Shown here: piece by piece, positions 9,906-17,204 of the stretch
Layout of the letters: each line of letters begins with the position of its first letter
Numbering within the stretch: the stretch's first letter is position 1
Source of the DNA: Roseiarcus sp963836695
GTDB lineage: Bacteria > Pseudomonadota > Alphaproteobacteria > Rhizobiales > Beijerinckiaceae
NCBI GenBank assembly: GCA_963836695.1
Contig: CAWIKX010000026.1
Coordinates: 109,175 to 173,174, forward strand
Length of the DNA stretch: 64,000 nt
Direction of reading: 5' to 3'
Translations under genes and position numbers: made by a program
Notes under the pieces: generated by a model
What the model was told of the DNA's origin: nothing
Seen by the model: the letters and a program-made list of their open reading frames with translations, nothing else
Databases searched by the model: none

Positions 9906-9980
9906 GACGCCCTCAAATGGAATGAAAGGCGGCGGGGCTCCCCCTCGCCGCCGATTCTCTCATTAAGCGAAATCCGCTGC

Positions 9981-10949
9981 TCAGAACACCGCGTCCTTGC
10001 GATAGTACTTGTCGACGTTCTCCTTGGTGATCACGTCGGGCTTGGTGAGGACGAGCTTGGGGTAGTCGGCCGGAAGGTCGCCCTTGAGCGCCTTGACGCC
10101 GATGTCGACGGCGGTGCGCGCCACGAGGTCGGGATCGTTGAGGCCGGTCGCGCCGTACTTGCCCTCCTTGATCAGGGCGAGCGCCTCCTTTTGGCCATCG
10201 GCGGCTGCGAGCACCAGCACGTCCTTCTTGCCGGACGATTCGAGGGCCTTGATCGCGCCGAGCACCATCGAGTCGTTCTCGCCGAGGATGACATTGGCGT
10301 CGGGATGCGCCTGCAGCTGATCCTCGGCGGCCTTCAGGCCCTCTTCCTGCGCCCACGATCCCCAGCCCTGGCCGAGAACCTGGAACCCGGCGTGGCCCTC
10401 GTTGACGAGCTGGCCCTCGAGCAGGCCCTTGAACACGCCAAGGCGACGGTCGCGACCGACCTCGTTGCCCTGAGAACCCGAGAGCAGGATCATCTTGATC
10501 GGCTTGCCCTCCATCTTCTTGGCGAGCCACTGGCCGACGAGATAGCCGTTCTGGTCGTTGGACGAGCGCACCTGGGTGATCACATGCGCCTTGGGGTTGA
10601 TGCTCGAATCCATCACCACGACCTTGACGCCGGCCTTGGTGGCGGCGTCGGCGGCGGCGACGAGGCCCTCGGGGTCACGCGGATTGAGGATGAGAAGGTT
10701 GACGCCCTTCGCCACCATGTCCTCGACGTCGGAAATCTGCTTGTTCATGTCGTTCTGGCCGTCGGACTGCGAGACGTCGCATCCGGCCTTCTTCGCCTCG
10801 TCGACGGCGGCGGCGACCTGAGCGGCGAAATAAGGAGCGCTTAGCGTGTACATGGCCACGCCCACTTTGCAGTCTGCGGCTTGAGCGGCGCCGCTAGCGC
10901 CGGCAGCAAGCGCTGCGGCGAGGGCGAAAGCCGAAAGGGCTGATTTCAT
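9981..10949 (-). CDS. Periplasmic sugar-binding protein of a CUT2 ABC transporter
   Basis: The 322-residue protein has a signal peptide (MKSALSAFALAAALAAGASGAAQA then ADCKVGVAMY), so it is exported and cleaved at about residue 24. The mature part is a ribose/allose-type two-lobe binding protein (Peripla_BP_4), with QNDMNKQISDVEDMVAKGVNLLILNP and the GENDSMVLGA hinge region. The start at 10949 is set by a GGAGGAAA box 5-12 nt upstream; an earlier in-frame ATG gives a non-signal N-terminus. It is the first gene of the leftward operon, as expected for the most highly expressed component. Ligand unknown. Confidence 0.92.
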   Translation of the reverse strand: MKSALSAFALAAALAAGASGAAQAADCKVGVAMYTLSAPYFAAQVAAAVDEAKKAGCDVSQSDGQNDMNKQISDVEDMVAKGVNLLILNPRDPEGLVAAADAATKAGVKVVVMDSSINPKAHVITQVRSSNDQNGYLVGQWLAKKMEGKPIKMILLSGSQGNEVGRDRRLGVFKGLLEGQLVNEGHAGFQVLGQGWGSWAQEEGLKAAEDQLQAHPDANVILGENDSMVLGAIKALESSGKKDVLVLAAADGQKEALALIKEGKYGATGLNDPDLVARTAVDIGVKALKGDLPADYPKLVLTKPDVITKENVDKYYRKDAVF

Positions 10950-11000
10950 CGAGTTTCCTCCGCGATCCATTTCTTCAGGGCCTATGCGCCCGCGGTTTGT

Positions 11001-11030
11001 AGCCTAAGTACAAGCCAGAACGTTCGTCAA
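11001..11030 (-). promoter_or_regulatory. Candidate sigma-70 promoter for the leftward sugar operon
   Basis: Read on the minus strand: TTGACG at 11030-11025, an 18-bp spacer, then TAGGCT at 11006-11001. This lies about 50-80 bp before the binding-protein ATG. It is a reasonable but not consensus promoter, called from sequence only. Confidence 0.4.
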
Positions 11031-11074
11031 GGTGGGATTCTGTGATAAATTTGCTTTCGTCGCCCATTTGAGCA

Positions 11075-11091
11075 ATTGTGCAGCGCACAAT
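11075..11091. promoter_or_regulatory. Inverted repeat ATTGTGC-3-GCACAAT, candidate operator
   Basis: A perfect 7-bp inverted repeat with a 3-bp spacer in the divergent intergenic region between the binding-protein gene and the isomerase gene. It is suitable for a multimeric repressor; the SorC regulator of the same operon is the natural candidate, by inference. Confidence 0.4.
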
Positions 11092-11093
11092 AC

Positions 11094-11115
11094 GCTAATT
11101 AAGGCGTGAATTAGC
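11094..11115. promoter_or_regulatory. Inverted repeat GCTAATT-8-AATTAGC, second candidate operator
   Basis: A second perfect 7-bp inverted repeat only 2 bp from the first, with an 8-bp spacer. Two adjacent palindromes in one divergent promoter region suggest a two-site operator or binding sites for two proteins. Confidence 0.38.
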
Positions 11116-11228
11116 TATAAATACGGCCTAAAGAAGCCCTACTTTTTAGCGAGCCTTGACACAGATGTAGCAAAAGAACAGAAATTCCGTTCGTGCCGTC
11201 CGCTAGATGATCAAAAAGAGGGGTCCCT

Positions 11229-11855
11229 GTGCAGCTTATGGAGCCCGGAATCTGCCGCGTTGACGTTGCTCGAGGCGAGCTCACCGGGGCGACGAACCGT
11301 TACGTCAAAACGCTCGCCGATCTCCATGGCATCTATGAGGACGTGGCCGCCTTCGAGGCGCTGAAGCGCAAGCTCGGCGATGAGGTCGTTTACGAAGTCA
11401 CGGACTTCAAGCCGTCCGCGAACCCGGGCGACATGATTGTCGGCGTCACCAGGATGCGGCCCGGCAAAGTGGGCCGCGAATATTTCCTCACCCGCGGCCA
11501 CATCCACGCCAACGCCAATCGACCGGAGATCTACTATGGCGAAAGCGGGCGGGGGCTGATGCTGCTCGAATCTCCGGTAGGCGAAATCCGCACGGTCGCG
11601 ATCGAGCCTCGGGCGCTTTGCTACGTCCCGCCCTACTGGATCCATCGCTCCATTAACATTGGCGCGGAGGAATTGGTGATGACCTTCGCCTATCCGGCCG
11701 ATTCCGGCCAGGACTATGCGATCATCGAGGAGGCGGGCGGCATGCGGAGCCGGGTGGTGGATGACGGCAAAGGCGGCTGGCGGCTCATTGACAACGCGGG
11801 TTACCGCGGTCGGTCCGCCGAACGCATCGCCCGCGTCTTCGCCTCCGCATCGTGA
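11229..11855 (+). CDS. Cupin-type glucose-6-phosphate isomerase
   Basis: The 208-residue protein matches the archaeal-type (cupin) phosphoglucose isomerase family, unrelated to classical Pgi. The metal-binding cupin motif is visible in FLTRGHIHANANRPEIYYGESGRG (two His, one Glu at about residues 89-100), with the later His in PPYWIHRSIN. It would interconvert glucose 6-phosphate and fructose 6-phosphate, or a related aldose/ketose phosphate. GAGGGG at 11219-11224 sits correctly for the GTG at 11229; an ATG at 11238 is possible. It is divergent from the transporter operon and is followed 13 nt later by the shikimate-dehydrogenase-like gene. A role on a non-glucose sugar phosphate of this pathway is possible. 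Confidence 0.85.
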   Translation: MQLMEPGICRVDVARGELTGATNRYVKTLADLHGIYEDVAAFEALKRKLGDEVVYEVTDFKPSANPGDMIVGVTRMRPGKVGREYFLTRGHIHANANRPEIYYGESGRGLMLLESPVGEIRTVAIEPRALCYVPPYWIHRSINIGAEELVMTFAYPADSGQDYAIIEEAGGMRSRVVDDGKGGWRLIDNAGYRGRSAERIARVFASAS

Positions 11856-11868
11856 CGCGCCTCCGCCG

Positions 11869-12822
11869 ATGACCACGCTCGAACCGGCGACGGCGCCTAC
11901 CCTCTACTTTTTCGGCGTGACGACGGCGAAGAGCTCGATCATGAGGGTGTTTCCAGCCTGGGCCAAGCGCCTCGGGCTCGATGGCGCCGTCATCAAGGGC
12001 GTCGATTTTACGCTCCATGCACCGCCCGAATCCTATCGGGCGGCGGTCGCGTTCCTGAAAGGCGATCCGCAGTCGCTCGGCGCCTTGGTCACCACGCACA
12101 AGATCGAGCTTTATCGCGCCTGCCGCGACCTTTTCGACGTCGTAGATCCTCATGCGCTGCTCATGGCGGAGACGAGCTGCCTGTCGAAGCAGCAGGGCAA
12201 GCTGATCTGCCACGCCAAGGACCCGATCTCCTCCGGTGTCGCGATCGACGGCTTTCTGCCTGAGCGCCATTTCGAGCGGACGGCTGGGGAGATGTTTTCA
12301 ATCGGCGCTGGCGGCTCGACCATCGCAATGACCTGGCATCTCATGCAAAAGATGCGCGGCGCAGATCGGCCCTCGCGCATAATCGTTGCCGACCGCGATC
12401 CGGCGCGCCTCGAGGAGATCAGGCGCGTCCACGGCGAGATCGGCTCGGGCGTGCCGACCGATTATGTCCTTGCGGCGGACGCGCGCGACAACGACGCCGT
12501 CTTCGCTTCTCTCCGCCCCGGCTCGCTGATCGTCAATGCGACCGGCCTCGGCAAAGATGCGCCAGGGTCGCCGCTGACTGATGCGGCCGTGTTTCCAGAG
12601 CGCGCAATCGCCTGGGACCTAAATTATCGCGGCGATCTCGTTTTCCTCGATCAGGCCCGCGCCCAGGCGTCGCGCCGCGGGCTGCAGATCGAGGATGGCT
12701 GGACCTATTTCCTGCATGGCTGGCTGCGGGTGATCGCCGAAGTCTTCCACCTTCCCATTCCGGTCGCCGGGCGGGAGTTCGAGGCTTTGTCCGAGATCGC
12801 AGAGATCGTCCGGAAGGCGTGA
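11869..12822 (+). CDS. Shikimate/quinate dehydrogenase-like oxidoreductase, probably not AroE
   Basis: The 317-residue protein has the two-domain shikimate dehydrogenase plan. The N-terminal substrate domain has FFGVTTAKSSIMRVFPAWAKRLGL (equivalent to the SxS region) and ALVTTHKIELY, whose Lys corresponds to the catalytic lysine; KDPISSGVAID replaces the usual NTDxxG. The NADP domain has SIGAGGSTIAMTWHLM, and NATGLGKD replaces NxTPxG. True AroE enzymes are about 270-290 residues and keep the canonical motifs, so this is a paralogue of altered specificity. Its place in a sugar cluster, directly after the cupin isomerase, suggests a cyclic polyol or sugar-derived substrate; that is inference. 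Confidence 0.72.
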   Translation: MTTLEPATAPTLYFFGVTTAKSSIMRVFPAWAKRLGLDGAVIKGVDFTLHAPPESYRAAVAFLKGDPQSLGALVTTHKIELYRACRDLFDVVDPHALLMAETSCLSKQQGKLICHAKDPISSGVAIDGFLPERHFERTAGEMFSIGAGGSTIAMTWHLMQKMRGADRPSRIIVADRDPARLEEIRRVHGEIGSGVPTDYVLAADARDNDAVFASLRPGSLIVNATGLGKDAPGSPLTDAAVFPERAIAWDLNYRGDLVFLDQARAQASRRGLQIEDGWTYFLHGWLRVIAEVFHLPIPVAGREFEALSEIAEIVRKA

Positions 12823-13060
12823 CGGAGCCAGCGTCGCGGGCTCGCGGCGAAGGATCCCAGCTGGTCTGTCAGAGCCTCTTGCTCTTGAGTCTATGAGAGC
12901 ATCCCTCGGCGCGTCTCCTCGACGTGCGCGACGCTCTGCGATCCGTTGGATTGGCGCCGCCTTGGCAACTCTCGCGGATTGAGCTGTAAATATCGCAATT
13001 GAGCGGGGAGCGGTATGTAGATCTCACCCAAAGATATTTGTGAAAAAGAAATGAACGATT
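12823..13060. other. Intergenic region, no gene seen
   Basis: The 238 bp between the shikimate-dehydrogenase-like gene and the response regulator hold no plausible ORF. The last 80 bp turn A/T-rich just before the regulator and probably hold its promoter, but no clear -35/-10 pair stands out. Confidence 0.5.
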
Positions 13061-13462
13061 ATGTCAGTGCGGAGTTTCGATCCAATGGCAAATCCTCGAG
13101 ATCGAAACATCGCGGTTCTCGTTGTCGAGGACGAATACTTAATCAGGATGGACACATCGTCGTCCCTCGAAGCGGCAGGCTTCATCGTCTACGAGGCGGA
13201 GAACGCTGTGGACGCCATTCGCTCGCTTGAGCTTCACGATGAAATCAAACTCATCTTCACCGACATAAACATGCCGGGTTCGATGGATGGGTTGGCGCTC
13301 GCCCACTATGTCAGCGGACGATGGCCCCCCGTCAAAATCATTGTCGCTTCGGGCTATATGAAGTTTCTGGAAGATGACCTTCCTCCCGGCGCCGTGTTCG
13401 TTGAGAAGCCCTATTACCCGAAAAACATCGCCGACAGAATTACCGAGCTGACGGCAACCTAA
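13061..13462 (+). CDS. Single-domain response regulator (CheY-like receiver)
   Basis: The 133-residue receiver domain has no output domain. VLVVEDEYLIRMD carries the acidic pocket, FTDINMPGSMDG the phospho-acceptor Asp, VASGY the switch Thr/Ser position, and FVEKPYYP the conserved Lys-Pro. Starts at 13061 or 13085 (MANPRDRN) are both possible. It is convergent with a GAF histidine kinase whose stop is 20 bp away, a natural partner. Stand-alone receivers of this kind often relay phosphate or act in the alphaproteobacterial general stress system; which applies cannot be told here. Confidence 0.9.
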   Translation: MSVRSFDPMANPRDRNIAVLVVEDEYLIRMDTSSSLEAAGFIVYEAENAVDAIRSLELHDEIKLIFTDINMPGSMDGLALAHYVSGRWPPVKIIVASGYMKFLEDDLPPGAVFVEKPYYPKNIADRITELTAT

Positions 13463-13482
13463 GGTTGTCTCCGTGCATTGCT

Positions 13483-14658
13483 TCAAGAAAGGGGCATCCG
13501 AAAGGTAAAGCGGGTTTCTTCAGGCGTCGAAATCGCCTCGATTGCGCCGCCATGCGCCTTGGCGATTTCGGAGGCGATATGCAGCCCGAGGCCCAAACCT
13601 TGCAGACTCGGCCGCACCTCGCCGCGAAAGAATGGCTGAAACAGCCGCTCCATCGTCGTTGGCGGAATTGGCGCCCCGCTGTTGGCGACCCATAGTTCCA
13701 GCTCCTCGGCATTTGTCGCGGCGTGAATGCGCACAGGATCCTCTGGCGCCCCGTGAGTGAGGGCGTTGGCGAGCAGATTTGAAACCATTTGACCGAAACG
13801 GGTCGGATCGCAGTTGACCGGCTCGGGCAATTTGAAGTCCGTCTCTATCGTTCGAGGCCCGGCGCCAATGCGCAACTCATTGACCACCTGTTGCAAGATC
13901 GGCTCGAGCGCGACGCGGGGGTGACGAGTGAGCGGAACGCCCCCGCCGAGACGGCCGCGCGCGAAGTCTAAAACATTGTCGATCAAGCCTGACATCCGCA
14001 CGACACTACCGTGCATCATGTCCAGGATTTTCGCGCCCCTGTCGCTCAAGGTCTCCCTACGAAGGAGGCCGACGCCGCCGCTGATGGACGCCAAAGGGTT
14101 GCGCAAATCGTGGCCGAGCACCGCGATGAACTGTTCGCGAAGCGCCGCGGTGTTCTGGGCATCGAGGAGATTCGCCTCCGCGAGATTTAGTCGGCTGATA
14201 GCGCTGAGCTGGACGCCAATCACCTCCGCGAACATCTCGAACATCTGAATGGTTTCGGGCGTATTCAGCCGGTGGGGTTCCGGATCGATGGCGCATAACG
14301 TGCCAAAAAACGAACCGTCGGCGAGACGGATGGGCATCGAAATATAGCTTTGCAAGCCGTACGTCTGCGGCGTGTGGTGGCAAGCGTAAAGGGGGTCCTC
14401 AGCCACGTGGTCGATGATGACCGCTTCCCCGCTCTGTCTGATCTCATGGCAAAGCGTGGTCTCGACCTTAAGTTCGCCGCCTGGCTTCAGTCCGAAATTG
14501 ATGTCGTCGCGCACGCTGCATGCGATCCATCGATCCTCCGTGACGCGCGCGACCGCGGCGAAGCGCATGCCCGTCATGCGGCACACAATGTCGAGGATTG
14601 TCGGGATGGCCTTTATGCTGCCGACGGCAGCGATGTCTTGCTCGTACGTTTTGCTCAT
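13483..14658 (-). CDS. Soluble GAF-domain sensor histidine kinase
   Basis: The 391-residue protein has no membrane segment or signal peptide, so it is cytosolic. Residues about 20-165 form a GAF domain (TGMRFAAVARV, SYISMPIRLADGSFFGTLCAID). The HisKA box VLGHDLRNPLASISGG carries the phospho-His at about residue 181. The HATPase domain shows the N box MVSNLLANALTHG and G boxes GLGLGLHIASEIAKAHGG. The GAF ligand is unknown; NO, light (bilin) or a small metabolite are family possibilities, and no conserved bilin Cys is obvious. It probably phosphorylates the convergent receiver at 13061-13462. Confidence 0.9.
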   Translation of the reverse strand: MSKTYEQDIAAVGSIKAIPTILDIVCRMTGMRFAAVARVTEDRWIACSVRDDINFGLKPGGELKVETTLCHEIRQSGEAVIIDHVAEDPLYACHHTPQTYGLQSYISMPIRLADGSFFGTLCAIDPEPHRLNTPETIQMFEMFAEVIGVQLSAISRLNLAEANLLDAQNTAALREQFIAVLGHDLRNPLASISGGVGLLRRETLSDRGAKILDMMHGSVVRMSGLIDNVLDFARGRLGGGVPLTRHPRVALEPILQQVVNELRIGAGPRTIETDFKLPEPVNCDPTRFGQMVSNLLANALTHGAPEDPVRIHAATNAEELELWVANSGAPIPPTTMERLFQPFFRGEVRPSLQGLGLGLHIASEIAKAHGGAIEAISTPEETRFTFRMPLS

Positions 14659-14877
14659 ACGGGAATTGCGACGTCCGCTGCCTGATTTGCCGGGCCGAAG
14701 GCTATCACCCTTTATCTCAGGGCGAGAACGCGAAAATCAAGAAGGCTTGCGAGGCGTTAAACCGCTCATCACGTCGACCAAACTTGCCGGTCCCAGAACG
14801 AAGGCATCCGCCTTGGCCCGCCGCCGCCGATGGTCAAAGTCGGTCGCGCGAACGCGCCTGAACTTCGGTTCAGCTCG

Positions 14878-15147
14878 TCACCGCGACCGGGTTGGCCCGG
14901 ACTGTTGGGACAGAAGATCGGCCCACCGCACGAGCGTGGGTTGCCCCACGGGCGCCGAGCCGACGGCGATGAGGTCGGCTTCCTTAGCGGCTCGGGCGAA
15001 GGGTTCTGTCTGGCTTTTAACGCGGTAGGTGGGGAAATCGTCTCCCTCTGCGGGCAGGACGCTCACCACTTCGTATGGGCCCCCCGGCATCCAGGGGTAC
15101 TTCCGGTGAAAGTCGACGGCTTGGCCAACGGCGAATTTGTGGGTCAT
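14878..15147 (-). CDS. Small conserved hypothetical protein
   Basis: The 89-residue protein begins MTHKFAVGQAVDF and contains PGGPYEVVSVLPAEG and YRVKSQTEPFARAAKEADL. Similar short proteins with the pattern FxVGQ - PGGxYEVVxxLP - YRVKS - ExDL are common in Hyphomicrobiales, in my recollection. They look like a small SH3-like beta barrel. Function unknown. Codon use matches the neighbours and it stands alone. Confidence 0.6.
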   Translation of the reverse strand: MTHKFAVGQAVDFHRKYPWMPGGPYEVVSVLPAEGDDFPTYRVKSQTEPFARAAKEADLIAVGSAPVGQPTLVRWADLLSQQSGPTRSR

Positions 15148-15283
15148 GATCTGACCGCCTCTCTGGCCTTTTCTTCAGACCGAGCGAGAAAAGCCCCTAT
15201 CCCAATCAATGCCACGGTCTTGCGTGTTTCCGCCGCAGGTCGGGAGCGAAACTTCGCGCTTGTTTCGGGTGAGCGCCTTTCAG

Positions 15284-15320
15284 CAAAAACCCCGCGCACT
15301 GCGAAGCCGCACGCGGGGTT
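15284..15320 (-). terminator. Rho-independent terminator of the cold-shock gene
   Basis: On the minus strand a GC-rich stem (AACCCCGCG with CGCGGGGTT, plus an inner TGCG/CGCA pairing) is followed by TTTTT. It lies about 55 bp beyond the cspA-family stop codon. Confidence 0.75.
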
Positions 15321-15374
15321 CGACCCGCCTTGCCAGTACATCCGTGGTCAAGGCGAGAGATTGGCGACGCCGGG

Positions 15375-15584
15375 TTAGGCGGCTTTTAGGTTGTCAGCCG
15401 TGGATTTGCCGGTCCTTCGATCGGCAACGACCTCGTATGTAACCTTCTGTCCCTCGTTGAGACTGTACATACCGGCGCGCTCGACGGCGCTGATGTGGAC
15501 GAAAACATCTTTGCTTCCGTCATCCGGCTGGATGAAGCCAAAACCTTTTTGGCCGTTGAACCACTTCACGGTTCCTTGGGTCAT
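15375..15584 (-). CDS. cspA: Cold-shock domain protein
   Basis: The 69-residue single cold-shock domain has RNP1 KGFGFIQ and RNP2 VFVHISAVE, with MTQGTVKWFNGQ at the N-terminus. It is an RNA chaperone that binds single-stranded RNA and DNA through these aromatic motifs. Its length and sequence are standard for alphaproteobacterial CspA paralogues; the family name is certain, the paralogue letter is not. It is monocistronic, with its own terminator. The upstream 430 bp hold no gene and may include a long 5' leader. Confidence 0.95.
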   Translation of the reverse strand: MTQGTVKWFNGQKGFGFIQPDDGSKDVFVHISAVERAGMYSLNEGQKVTYEVVADRRTGKSTADNLKAA

Positions 15585-16014
15585 GAGACGCTTCTTTCGG
15601 GTGTGTGTTTAGACAGGCGACGCAGTGGCGCCGCCGGCTCGTAGAGATCGAGATTTTGGAAGAAGGTCGTCAGTCCGACGCGTAGCGCGCGGCGAGGCCA
15701 AGTTGTCCGGCCGAAACTCGATGAGGGAAAGATAGGGCTTCTTGACGGATTCCGCAAGAATTATTTGGCGTGGAAGATCGAAGAGCGGGCGGAATTATTT
15801 CGCCCAAATCCATTCGGCTCTCCAAGAAGTTCTGATTCAGGAGAACGATGGAAGGCAAAGCCAAGCTGTTTTTCTTTTCTTTGACGTGTTCGATCTTCAA
15901 AGACGCCGGTCTTTAGCGCCGTGGCCGCCGCCGCCGCTCGATTTTCCAAATGCCTGGCGCAGTTAATTCGTTGAAACCATAAGCTCGCGTAACTCTGTGC
16001 GCGGACAGGCCCGC
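15585..16014. other. Intergenic region between cspA and the RpiR regulator
   Basis: It contains no convincing gene; a 76-codon minus-strand frame at 15670-15900 has no recognisable content. A cspA promoter and leader are expected in the first 150-200 bp. Confidence 0.5.
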
Positions 16015-16875
16015 TCAATCGGATGGGTCCTTTTCGCCGGAGCGGAAGGCATTGAGTCGCTGCTTCATGCGGCTAAGCCGGGCGAGATGGTCCGGCTCCC
16101 GCCTGAGGGCGACAGCGGTGGAGAGGATGTCGACCAGCACCAACGCGGCGATGCGCGACGTTGTCGGCGTATAGACGTCCGTGTTGTCGAGCGTCTCCAC
16201 GAGCAGGGTCACGTCGCAGAGCGCGCTGAGCGGCCCTTCGGCGCCCACGACGCCAATCAGCGTCGCCCCGGTATGCTTGGCGATCTCCGCCGACTCGATG
16301 ATCTGCCGGGTCTGTCCGGTGTTGGAGATGGCGACCAGCGCGTCGCCCTGGCGCATCATCGAGGCCGCCATGATCTGCTGGTGGGCGTCGATCTCGGCGC
16401 GGCTCGGAACGTCGAAGAGCGGAAATTTCTGCTGGGCGTCCATCGCCACGATCGCGGAGGCGCCGTAGCCGAAAAACGCGATCGAGCGCGCGCTAGCGAG
16501 GATGTCGACCGCCCGCTCCAGCGCCGCGCGGTCAAGATGCCGCCGCGCCCAATCGAGGCTTGTCAGCGTATATTCGAAGATCTTGTCCGTCACCGCGTCG
16601 AGCCCATCCCGGTCGGAAATCACCGAATGGGTTGCGGACCGGCCGAGCGCCAGGCTCTGGGCGAGCCGCAGCTTGAACTCTTGAAAGCCCGAGTAGCCAA
16701 GCGCGACACAAAAGCGGATGACGGTCGGCTGGCTCACGCCCGCCAGCGCCGCAACCCCCGCCAGGCTAGATTCGAGGATGCGGGCGGGGTCCGCGAGAAC
16801 GAGGTCGGCGACCTTGGCCTCTGATTTGCGTAAGGTCGACCGGGTCGCGCGCGTCCTTTCGAGGGCGCTGTTCAC
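16015..16875 (-). CDS. RpiR/MurR-family transcriptional regulator (HexR-like)
   Basis: From the GTG at 16875 the protein has 286 residues. It has an N-terminal RpiR helix-turn-helix (SLAGVAALAGVSQPTVIRFCVALGYSGFQEFKLRL) and a C-terminal SIS sugar-phosphate domain (AFFGYGASAIVAMDAQQKF, VAISNTGQTRQII). HexR-type members sense 2-keto-3-deoxy-6-phosphogluconate and control zwf/edd and glucose genes; whether this one does is not known, but zwf-pgl lie in the same window. The start is uncertain: GGAG lies about 11 nt before the GTG, and a longer frame reaches 17049. It is divergent from the amide operon. Confidence 0.85.
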   Translation of the reverse strand: MNSALERTRATRSTLRKSEAKVADLVLADPARILESSLAGVAALAGVSQPTVIRFCVALGYSGFQEFKLRLAQSLALGRSATHSVISDRDGLDAVTDKIFEYTLTSLDWARRHLDRAALERAVDILASARSIAFFGYGASAIVAMDAQQKFPLFDVPSRAEIDAHQQIMAASMMRQGDALVAISNTGQTRQIIESAEIAKHTGATLIGVVGAEGPLSALCDVTLLVETLDNTDVYTPTTSRIAALVLVDILSTAVALRREPDHLARLSRMKQRLNAFRSGEKDPSD

Positions 16876-17089
16876 TGCACGCAAGGCTCCGGAATTCAGC
16901 GCGATCTCCTGTGGACGCCTCCGAGGATGCGGACAGTCTAGGGCGAGCGGACCGAGACTTCCAAGGCCTCGCTTGCGGGGATGTCCCGCCCGGATGTCCA
17001 GACCCGGCCGCGCGAGAGTTCCCCGAAGCCGACCGAATAGGCGCCCCACGCCTTGACTCTCCTGTTGAAGGTGTAATGCTGGGCGGCTA

Positions 17090-17111
17090 CCGGTCAGCTT
17101 TGGCTGATTGG
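17090..17111 (+). promoter_or_regulatory. Leader stem-loop upstream of amiC
   Basis: CCGGTCAGC, a TTTG loop and GCTGATTGG form a 9-pair stem with two G-U pairs. A second small hairpin GCCC-GCAA-GGGC with a GNRA-type loop follows at 17121-17132. They may be part of the RNA recognised by the ANTAR protein, although neither has the canonical hexaloop with A1 and G4. Confidence 0.4.
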
Positions 17112-17143
17112 CGCAAATTTGCCCGCAAGGGCTTAGGGCACCG

Positions 17144-17192
17144 GCGCCCCACGATGCAGTTCCTTAAAGGGATTTGCGCCGTGGGGCGCTTT
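17144..17192 (+). terminator. Terminator-like hairpin in the amide-operon leader (candidate attenuator)
   Basis: A perfect 10-bp stem (GCGCCCCACG at 17144-17153, CGTGGGGCGC at 17180-17189) encloses a 26-nt loop with its own short stem and is followed by TTTCGTT. It ends 12 bp before the amiC ATG. In Pseudomonas, AmiR prevents termination at such a leader. The U-tract is short, so termination may be weak. Confidence 0.55.
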
Positions 17193-17204
17193 CGTTGAGG
17201 CGGC

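Larger units (their letters stand above)
16876..17204. promoter_or_regulatory. Divergent control region of the RpiR regulator and the amide operon
   Basis: This 329-bp gap contains a TTGACT at 17053-17058 that could be a rightward -35, three stem-loops before amiC, and three copies of the 10-mer GCGCCCCACG (17041-17050 and 17144-17153 direct, 17180-17189 inverted). No gene is seen. Confidence 0.5.

Noticed and set aside
8895..10844. 649-codon rightward open frame
   Set aside because: It is antisense to the sugar ATPase and binding-protein genes, whose domains are unmistakable. Long antisense frames are common in G+C-rich DNA.
15670..15900. 76-codon leftward frame between cspA and the RpiR regulator
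   Set aside because: It has no homologous content and no ribosome-binding site.
17121..17132. Canonical ANTAR hexaloop hairpin
   Set aside because: The loop is GCAA, a tetraloop, and does not fit the A1/G4 hexaloop rule; only a general leader hairpin is claimed.
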